This document shows, piece by piece, positions 55,900 to 64,000 of a DNA stretch of 64,000 bases; position 1 is the stretch's first letter, and each line of letters starts with the position of its first letter. Location of the stretch: assembly GCA_963853835.1 (NCBI GenBank), contig OY970820.1:82518909-82582908 (forward strand), written 5' to 3'. The DNA comes from Calendula officinalis (lineage: Eukaryota; Streptophyta; Magnoliopsida; Asterales; Asteraceae). A program made the position numbers and the translations under genes. The notes under the pieces are model-generated. The model was not told the DNA's origin. It worked only from the letters and a program-made list of their open reading frames with translations, and made no database searches.

Positions 55900-58420
55900 A
55901 AATACCCAATTAATATCTATACACATCACTATTTAACTAGCTAGTTACCAACCAATTTATAGTTACAATATTAAGTACTATAAAGACAAAAGACACCATA
56001 CACCTACACTTTTAATAAAAGTCAACTCTATATTTCCCCTCTCACACCCATCTCGATTCTAGTACAAGGGATTCAAGGTTTCCATAGTAGTCAAAGTAGA
56101 AAATCCGAAAATTAATCCATTTTCCCTTGCTAAATTCGCCTGGCACTTCCTTCCATCTTATCTTCCTTCCTATTATTGCAAGCAACCATATCAACCTCAC
56201 TCCATTTTCAAATAAATAAAACGAAACAACTTACTTTTTCTGCATCTCATTCTCTCGAAAGTGTCCAGGAACAAAACAACAATCTCCATCTCACTTTTAA
56301 ATCGAGATTTGAAGTAGATTACTAGGAAGCTATTTCTAGCAAGAAGACCCGTCAATCTTGGAGTGAGAAGGATCCATCAAACCTGAAGAAAAAACTCGTT
56401 GAAGCTTTGAACATGGAGAAGAAGATGCATCATTTTTCAAGAAAACACAATCATAATTCTTGTTAGTAATCTTACTCCTTTAGATTTATACTATAGGTCT
56501 TTTGTGTCTATGCTTCGTAAGTTCACTCTTGATGATATTTTTACCAAGAAAAATATACATATACTTGGTCAAAGATTATTTATACAGGAAGAAACCTTGT
56601 CAAACTCATTCTTTCATTCTTGAGACTAAAACAAATAATTTCAAAAGTTTAGATTAAATCGTAACGTAGCTTAAAGCCTTAAACCATGTAATATAAATAC
56701 TACGGAGCATATGACAACATCAAAAATATAACTAAAGCCCCCTATAAAAGCATCGTTAACTGGATTTGCCTATCTTTTAAATGTATACAAGTATAGTCCG
56801 TATATTGGAGGAATATGATACATGATGGACATAAATATAAATAGAGACAACAACCTTGCTACATGGTTTACCCCTTCAAAAATCGGACACACATATATAT
56901 AAATAAATGAATATGTTTGGCATATTAAATGGCTTCGATAAACAAAACAGGTTCAAAATATATGCTCATATACATATGGCATATTAATGACATCATCATG
57001 ATGCTAGCTATCAGATTCTAACTCACATAAAAATCATTTTTATAATATACATTTTGAGGTCTTTAAATCTATAAGTAAAATAAGTTGTAAAATACAGATT
57101 TGTCGATAAATTAAAATTAGTGGTATATTACAAAGTGGCCAACGGACCACTCGCGCCTAATGGCATTTAAAGATATCAATGGAGTGAACCACTTGCATAG
57201 ACGCGCTTGTAGAACCGTCCACTTATTGTTTGACCCCACATATTTAAGTTGTTGAGGCGTATCCATTCGGACTCCGTATTCACTATTTTGATCATTGCTA
57301 GCATTCGGATTTATCAGGTGAGTTTTCACAGCCCCACTTTTACTGTATTTTAACTGTTTTGGGGTGAGAAACATATAACCGTTTTATAAATGCACGCAAA
57401 ACTCTCATCACGTATCAGGTGTATTTTAATTATGATGAGTCATGCATAAACAGTATTTTGGTACAACTAGTCTTTTGAAAGACATTTATGAACAATACTT
57501 TGGTACAATCAATCTTTGTGAAAACTTGGATAAACTATCCTTTTGAGATAAATGTTCATTGGAAAGACATACTCAAACAAGTATTTTTAGGAAAAAGTCT
57601 TAATTAAGACTTGTATGAAAAACTATATTTTGCGACATTAATCTTTGTATAACCGTGAGTTGATAGACGATCATCCTATCACCAGATCGTTTAGATCTAA
57701 CATTACTGTAATCATCAACTATGGTTAGCCAACGAATATATGAGTAGTACTATTCGGGCTTGATCCCCCGCTCATGGCTAGTTGCTCTAGCCGTGTAACA
57801 TATGAGATATATATTCTATTAAAACATCGTGGACTCGACATGCCTAGGTAAAGGCGGATTTAGGTTTGATTACAGGCTCATGAACTTATACTTTAACTTG
57901 TACGCCTAGCTAGCCTATAAGGGATTACGCGCTAAATTAAACAATTAGGTTTCATGGATTTGAAACGAGTGAACTTGAACGTACATAGATTTGTACTAAA
58001 CGACTTACCTTTCTAAAATCATGTTGAAATGGTTTTACGCACCGACCATATGCGAATTATGTTTTATAGAGTTAAAACGTTTTACAACACGGTTTTAAGC
58101 ACTAAACATGTGTAAATTTGGTTTCATGGTTTTGAAACGGTTTTCAACGATTATTTTAGTACACGAGTTATACTGACAAACATTTTGGAATAAATCAACG
58201 ATTTATAAAGTCATAAAACCTGTGAACTCACCAACCATTGTGTTGACAATTCTTCTAATATGTTTTCTCAGGAAATTGAAGTTGAAGCTTTATTAGCATT
58301 CAAACGCATTCAGATTACCATTTTGAAGAAATCTTTGTTTATCAAAAACTACTACTTTTTTTGGAAACGTTAACTATTGGTAATCCATTTTGATTTGCGT
58401 TGATTTACTATTGATCAATT
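55900..58420. other. Long stretch without a supported gene
   Basis: AT-rich. From about 57150 to 58280 the text ('ttgaaacg', 'ggttttacgc', 'cctgtgaactcacc', 'gttgaca', 'tttctcagg') reads like the body and end of a decayed Ty3-type LTR, but no TG..CA pair or PBS was found. Confidence 0.35.
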
Positions 58421-58866
58421 GTTGTGATTTCCGATTCAAGTCGCACGTCCGCTCTTCCGCAAAACCAGTTTTGGCTGGGTGTGACAAATTTCATTTGAAA
58501 ATGGTATCTGTTGGTGTGAGAAAGAAGCTGTGATGCGTACTTCATGGACAACCAAAAACCCTTGCAGAAGGTTTTACTCATGTTCAACAATGGTAAGTTC
58601 GATCCGTAACAGATCTAGTTTAATATTAAACATTAATGTAAAGTTCAAAGTATTGGTTTTCTTTTTATGGACGTTCTAAATGTAACTTTTTTGGGTGGCG
58701 TGATCTGGCGATGTGTGAAAGATCTACACAAATCATTCCAGGATTACTAGAATCGAAGAACAATCTTGAAATGGAACTGATGGAACGTGACCTAAAGATA
58801 AGGAAAATGAAGTTGTATTTGATAGGGATTTGCCTAGTTTTCATAGCATATGCAATGTTTGTCTAA
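58421..58866 (+). pseudogene. GRF-type zinc-finger membrane protein gene, probably damaged
   Basis: 58509-58592 encodes CWCEKEAVMRTSWTTKNP then RRFYSC, the first half of a GRF zinc finger. 58651-58866 encodes KCNFFGWRDLAMCE, a charged helix and a final hydrophobic segment LYLIGICLVFIAYAMFV before TAA. Small plant proteins of this layout (GRF finger, coiled coil, tail anchor) are common, function unknown. Problems: no in-frame ATG follows the TGA at 58482-58484, and the only phase-compatible acceptor (AAAG at 58647-58650) leaves a 58-nt intron and an insertion in the finger. A lost acceptor or start is likely. An upstream exon is possible but not seen. Confidence 0.65.
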
Positions 58867-59102
58867 ATCCGATGTATTCTCTAGTTATCGAATGTAATGT
58901 GTCTATTTTGGAACTATTTTGGCATAATAACATTTCTGAGCCTATTCCAAGCTTAAAGTGAGATATATTGTAAAAGACAACTAAATAATAAACGAAATTA
59001 CCTTAAATGAGTAGCAGAACGAACACAGAGTCTCGACGAAGAAGAAAGACGAGTATTTCAAAAAGTAACCGTTGTGTATTAAACTGATTAAAAAACATAA
59101 AT

Positions 59103-59181
59103 AGGGGCGGTTGCACCGCTCCAAAAAAGAAAAAACATAAAAATTATTTAAAAGGGGCGGTTCCACAGCTCCAAAAAACAA
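59103..59181 (+). repeat. Tandem pair of 'ggggcggttgcaccgctcc' units
   Basis: GGGGCGGTTGCACCGCTCCAAAAAA (59104-59128) recurs as GGGGCGGTTCCACAGCTCCAAAAAA (59154-59178), each preceded by A-rich text. The duplicate sits directly left of the LTR at 59192. Each unit can pair GCGGT with ACCGC. Confidence 0.6.
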
Positions 59182-59191
59182 CGAACGACCG

Positions 59192-61003
59192 TGTAACGAC
59201 CGTAATTTTACGTTTTTCATTTCGTGTATTTATTCAGGATTTATGTGAATTTTAGTATTTATATTAGTTTATATTTCGGTTTGTGTTTTATCAAATGTTT
59301 GAATGTTCGGGACTTGGTATAACCAAGTATGGGTCAAAACTTGGATGGAAACAAGTTTAAAGGCCATGAATCTGGCTGAAACAGCCCTCGCGGCGCGAGG
59401 CACGCACGAGCCAGACGCGAGATCGAACAGTGGGTTCAGAGCTCAGACACGAGAAGCTCGAGTTGAGGCTCGAGTTGAGACAAGAGCCGCGAGCCAGGCG
59501 CGAGCCAGTCGCGAGCGAAACGCGAGAACTGTTTTTCAGCGGCGACCAAGAAGACATCCCGCGTCACCTCGCGGCGCGAGGCAAATGCGAGCGGGGCGCG
59601 AGGACTGTCTGGAGTATATAAAGTTGTGTAGAAGCTAGGGCTCATAACACCTACGAACCCTAGATCTTGTGCAGGCGTTTTTTGGAGAGTTTTTGGTCGT
59701 TTTTGGAGTCTTGGAGCTCAAATCTTCATCTTCTTGAAGGATTCAAGCATCAAGGGTAAGAATTCTTGCATATTTCACTTAGTTACCTTCATTTTGAGCT
59801 TAGTATGGGTAATATTGGTGGTTTTGGGAACCCACCATATCATCTTTGGGGAAGATGAACATTCATGGGTGTAAAACACTCCTTGTAGACTTGTAATCAA
59901 TGTGTACAAGTTAAATTTGGGATTGATGATGGAAAATCTTGAACTAGGGTTTGAGATTCCACCAAGTTGTATGAACTTGGTGGTTGGGAATGTTTAGATG
60001 GACTAATTAGTAGCTAGTTATGGATTATAACTAGATTTTGTAATGATATTGATGTTAGGTCAGAAGACCTTGAGATTGGAAGTACTTCCTCAATTTGGAA
60101 GTAAGGATTGTGTTGTTGAACACAATTGTTGGATAGCATTGCTAAGGTGAGTACATGTGATCTTTCTGAGTACATAGTAAACCATGTTTTATGAATTGAA
60201 ATGATTTTAGAGTCTTTATTAGATAAATGTTTTTAATAAAGAAAATATTGAATTGATAGAGTATGAATTAATTGAATTGAATTGAGTTGAATTGCAAAAT
60301 GACTTGCTTAGTTACCACTAGTATGATCGAGTTATGATATGGGGCTTTGACCCAAGTTGATGATTTGTTATGTGGTAGCTAATCAATTGGATCCTAGATA
60401 ACCCACACAAGTTGGGGGAGTTAGTGACACCTACTTGGGGCAGTACCACCCTGCGCAAGGGTAGTGTGTCGAGAAATAGATAACCCGGAAATCGGGGGAG
60501 CAAATAGATAACCCGGAAATCGGGGGAGCAAATAGATAACCCGGAAACGGGGGAGTTTACCTAGTTAACCCATATCGGGGGAGTTGTTTCGGGGAGGCCC
60601 GTTACGTATGTGTTTGGCTTATGGCAAGCCTTAGAGTTTGATTGACTATGTGCAATTTGATAATTATTTAATTATTATTTTATTGCAAATTATTTCTAAC
60701 CGGGTATAAAACCCATGTTTCTCTCGAGACAATATTTGTCTCACGTACTACGTTTACTTTGACTATGTACTCAGGTTCGGGAGCTAAAGATTAGGTGGCC
60801 CGTAGTTAGCATTTGGAAGGATTAGCTCGGTGTACTTATTTAATTCCCTTGACTATAGTTTTGATATATTTGTAACACCGGTTTTGGTACTTTCTAATTA
60901 TTCCAAATGTTTAGGTTAAACCATATTTTAGATGTTCGGTTTGTAAAGACTTAAATCTTTATTTTAAAAGTTTTAATCTGGGTTGAAAAATCGGTGTGTT
61001 ACA
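59192..61003 (+). repeat. 5' LTR of the second Ty3-type element
   Basis: Ends TG..CA, followed by PBS. Contains a CGCGAG-rich block (59386-59606) and an array of short hairpins (60390-60590). Confidence 0.85.
60479..60558 (+). repeat. 28-bp tandem repeat, about three units
   Basis: Units beginning GATAACCCGGAAATCGGGGG start at 60479, 60507 and 60535, the last slightly shortened. Each contains a CCCG/CGGG stem. Confidence 0.9.
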
Positions 61004-61006
61004 ACT

Positions 61007-61018
61007 TGGTATCAGAGC
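61007..61018 (+). other. Primer-binding site of the second Ty3-type element
   Basis: TGGTATCAGAGC three bases after the LTR, same layout as at 14106. Confidence 0.95.
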
Positions 61019-61226
61019 TTTAGTCTAAGTGAATTAGGTTGGTTACCCACCCTAGACTTAGACTTTACTTATGGGACATTACGTTCTATAGGAAGTTAGG
61101 TTGACCTTTAAGGATTAGGATTGACCATTGAGGGAATTGTTTTAAATCGAGCTATTCTTATGTTTAATTTTGACTTTTTAGTCAACTTATTGGATTCTAA
61201 TTGAGTTGACATCTTATTATAGTAAG

Positions 61227-61284
61227 ATGGCTAGAACGAGAAGTGGTCGATTGTTGGATGGGGAACAAGCTTCGAATTTGAATC
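61227..61284 (+). pseudogene. First 19 codons of gag, cut by insertion
   Basis: ATG at 61227 reads MARTRSGRLLDGEQASNLN and is then broken by the TG of another LTR at 61285. The short basic start resembles Gag N-termini of Ty3 elements. Too short for family assignment. Confidence 0.6.
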
Positions 61285-64000
61285 TGTAACATTCTGAAAT
61301 TTCAAGTAATTAAAATATTAATTTAAATTGATTTTCAATTTACGTTTATTCATGTAATTGTCTAAGGGATAAGTGTGTGACGTTTCATGTTGAAATAATT
61401 AATGTGTTAATCTCTTTCATTATTTATTGGTGACATAAGTGTGTCATTTTATACTTAATTATTGAATGGGATTATATGAGTTAGTTGCTAATTATTCCGA
61501 CAAGTGCGTTTTGTCCCGAACTTTGAGTTGATTTGAGTCTTATGTTGAGTTTAAAGATTTCGAGGTCCGACCATTTTGGCCAAGGGCTGAGTTCGGTGTC
61601 CGAACAATAGGAGTTGGGCCGGATCCTCTTTGCTTCTCTTTATGATGCATCAGACCGAATGAAGTAGCAGTGGGCTCATCTTTTGGTGATGGGTAAATTG
61701 GGCCGAGTAGTGTGGGGTTTGGGCTGGAGGATTAAAGAAGCCGTGACTACAACTAAGTAGTATTAGAAATTAACAGCGATATTTGTCTACCCTAATTGCC
61801 GACAAATCAACCTCCCCTCTCTAGTTCTGTCCACGAGCAGAAGACCAAGAGGAAACCCGAATTCGATCGTGGGTGACGTCAAGCTTTAACGTTACGAGCT
61901 GCTTTGGAGATTCTTGGGTAAAACTATGTTGCTTTATTTCGTTTCTTTTCTGTTTCCTTTGCGAATCAGAAACCTGACCGTAGCATGTTCATGTTTTGTG
62001 GATCACACGATCAAGCAGCGGGTGAGCCAGAAATCATGGCGATCGTGGTTTTGAGCAGCAGATAATCATGGAAGGGTTCAACCCTCGAGAATTCTGAGTT
62101 GTAGCCCTCGAGTTCGATTGTAGTTGGGAATTAAGCATGGACGATCGAATGGAGTCCAAATAAAAGAAATGGGAAGCATCAGTGGGTATAAATTAACATA
62201 TGGAGAGGCGGTGGCTATTTTATGATTGGCGGTGTGATTTAGCTTTGGATATAGTGTATAAATTTAGTTGATATCCACCGACAAAACAATTTCTTTCCAT
62301 TGTTGCTCATGAAAGTCAAGAATTAGTTTTGTTTCTTCTTTGTTTATGGCCTTACGGAATTGAAGTGGAAATCAGCAAACATCTACACGTGAAGCATCTC
62401 AATGTCTTGGAAAATCTTTAGAGTACATATATTATTCAATTCTTAGGTGTTAATCGTCATGCTCGTGAATCGTTCGTAGGGTATAATCTCTAACCCTATT
62501 TTCCTTTAATCGATCTATCATTGATTTGTTGTTAAGCGAGTTTGTTGTTGATTTGATTTCTTGTTGTTGTCAATCTAATCGGGATGTGAGTCTAGTTTAC
62601 CAAGATGATTAAATCGTTTTATTCAATCTTGTCTCGGATGGTGGTCGGGTCTAGCAGCTGATTCTTGAGTATCGGGTTTAGGGTTGGGTAAAACTTTTTA
62701 TTAATAAGATAGACGTATTATTAATCGAGAAACGGAAACCGAACCTTAAGGTTCTTGGTTTCCTAAACCGAGAAAGATTTTAAAAGAAAGAAATATATTA
62801 TTTATAAGTATGTTTCTGAGTTAAAAATGGGTTTCGGGGCTGTCGGGTGCCTCGGGAATAAACGGATTGATGTCGTGATTTAAAACGTGTTTTAAATATC
62901 AAACTGAAATTTTGGCATAATCTGTTCACTATGTTTAAGTCCGTTTTTAACACACTTAAAATACGTTTCTGGATTTTTGGCCCATGCTAGACCCTAGTTT
63001 TCTGAGTCCTCTTTCCGTTTCCGCCGACGGCTCGTCAATCTGAGTTAGCATTTGAAAGTTATGACCATTTTAATACGCCGCTGTCAAAATTCCTACCTGT
63101 GCAGCTACGCTGTTTTGTGAGCCTGTTTTGAGGCCCTTAGAGTCTGTTTTTGGGCAGAAGCCACTTCAGAGTGATTTGTAGTATTCTGAGACTAGTTTCT
63201 GTGGTAAAAATTTGGGACAAATCTAATGAACGGTGTGAAAGTTATAACCGTTTCCGTAAGAGTGCCGCGTGCTGTCAAATTCTGTTGGAAATAATTTTGA
63301 GCCGAGTTTTAATCCTAGTCTTGTGATGCATTGTAGATTCCTTTAGGAGCTGCGTTGTGACTCTTGTGCGTGCCGAGGATTCCTTAGGAGCTTACGTTTA
63401 TCGAGGTGGGTAATCTCACTATAAACTTGTACTTACTTTCGATTCATGATTTTGTGCTATGTGTTGTGAATTGTCTTGTTGATTGAGCTTGAGTATTGAT
63501 TGGGTGATTTATTTGAGTTATCTGTGATTTGAGTTATTCGTGATTTGAGTTATCTGGAGCCTGAGTTATCTGAGTATTGAGTTCTTGAGTTAAAACATTA
63601 AACATAATATACTTGAGTTGTCTTGGCACCGAAGAGTACTGGTGCCAGACGTTTTGACTCAACACCGAAGAGTACAGGTGTTGAGCCTTGAGTTGTGTGA
63701 GGCGGGTCGAGGTTGATCTCTCGTCCCAAGTCACACAAGCGCGCTATATAAATTTAAAATCTGAGAAAATAAACTTGAGTAATTGAGAATTGAGTAGAGT
63801 CTCTAGGGATCACTTATGTGGCTTGAGTTGTTTGTATTTATTTGTTTATTTTGATATTATTCACTCAGCGGTGGCTGACCCCAATCACTCCCCCATTTTT
63901 CAGATACTAGCAAGGGCAAAGAGAAGGTCAACGGTTGATGGGCTGTATCTTCATTTATTGGATTTGGAGTTTTTGAAAGTTTGTTTTGAGTCAAACATAA
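61285..64000 (+). mobile_element. LTR of a third Ty3-type element (partial, runs off the window)
   Basis: Starts TGTAACATTCTGAAATT, the TGTAAC opening shared with the LTRs at 12660 and 59192. Near the right edge 'attattcactcagcggtggctgaccccaatcactccc' and 'tttcagatactag' parallel the last 270 bp of the 12660 LTR. At least 2.7 kb with no CA end reached. Confidence 0.7.
63625..63682 (+). repeat. Two tandem hairpins with compensatory stem changes
   Basis: GGCACC-gaagagtact-GGTGCC (63625-63646) and AACACC-gaagagtaca-GGTGTT (63661-63682). The loops are nearly identical, and the outer two stem pairs change from G-C to A-T on both sides. Confidence 0.85.

Larger units (their letters stand above)
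59192..61284 (+). mobile_element. 5' end of a second Ty3-type retrotransposon, interrupted
   Basis: LTR 59192-61003 (1812 bp, TGTAACGACC...GTGTTACA), PBS and leader, then the first gag codons. The rest is displaced by the element starting at 61285 and lies outside the window. Confidence 0.88.

Noticed and set aside
59303..59638. 111-codon Arg/Ala-rich frame
   Set aside because: Produced by the CGCGAG-rich block of an LTR; low complexity in every frame.
60479..60558. CRISPR-like repeat array
   Set aside because: Period 28 with no unique spacers, located in a plant LTR; a simple tandem repeat.

Overview
This window is plant nuclear DNA from a eudicot. The evidence is GT-AG intron-containing plant genes (a VAN3-binding/FORKED-like gene and a SABATH methyltransferase), plant-type LTR retrotransposons primed by initiator Met-tRNA, Helitron pieces with a plant RPA-like gene, PIF/Harbinger and hAT elements, and an AT-rich background. 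The style of several repeats, above all the long-TIR element at 12478-21305, reminds me of Asteraceae genomes. That family assignment is an inference from memory and was not searched.

Layout, left to right. 1-2.4 kb: edge of an unidentified gene (minus strand), a near-perfect 50-bp-arm palindrome, a tRNA-like segment, a (TA)n tract and a decayed LTR end. 3.5-3.9 kb: a hAT-type MITE with a perfect 8-bp duplication. 4.5-8.9 kb: the best host gene, a six-exon minus-strand gene whose splice phases all agree and give a 475-residue VAN3-binding-protein-like product. 10.3-12.4 kb: a Helitron-like end and the left part of a hAT-like element. 11.7-21.4 kb: a three-deep nest, with a Ty3 chromovirus-like element (12660-20425, one open 1570-codon gag-pol frame) inside a MULE-like long-TIR element, itself inside a hAT-like element. 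21.9-24.4 kb: two more MITEs, tRNA-like sequences and a SINE. 24.5-32.9 kb: Helitron territory with an RPA70-like pseudogene, a helicase C-terminal fragment, a clear 3' terminus and four copies of a TCTTCCCCTATATAT-type end motif. 33.5-35.5 kb: a PIF/Harbinger element with a broken transposase. 35.6-37.3 kb: two hAT MITEs.

39.3-40.8 kb: a complete four-exon SABATH carboxyl methyltransferase gene, flanked on both sides by copies of the same ~200-bp sequence. 42.4 kb: another MITE. 43.4-55.9 kb: a complete, young Sirevirus-like Ty1/copia element on the minus strand with 988-bp LTRs, a perfect 5-bp duplication, open gag and pol frames and a broken envelope-like frame. 58.4-58.9 kb: a GRF zinc-finger gene or pseudogene. 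59.2 kb to the end: the 5' LTR and first gag codons of a second Ty3-type element, interrupted after 19 codons by the LTR of a third that runs off the window.

The host genes do not form a pathway. The window is best read as two single-copy plant genes (vein-patterning/trafficking and small-molecule methylation) in a repeat-dense, repeatedly invaded stretch. LTR comparison by eye puts the Sirevirus insertion (7 differences in 988 bp) after the chromovirus insertion (about 35 in 1420 bp). No prokaryotic features, CRISPR arrays or rRNA genes were seen.
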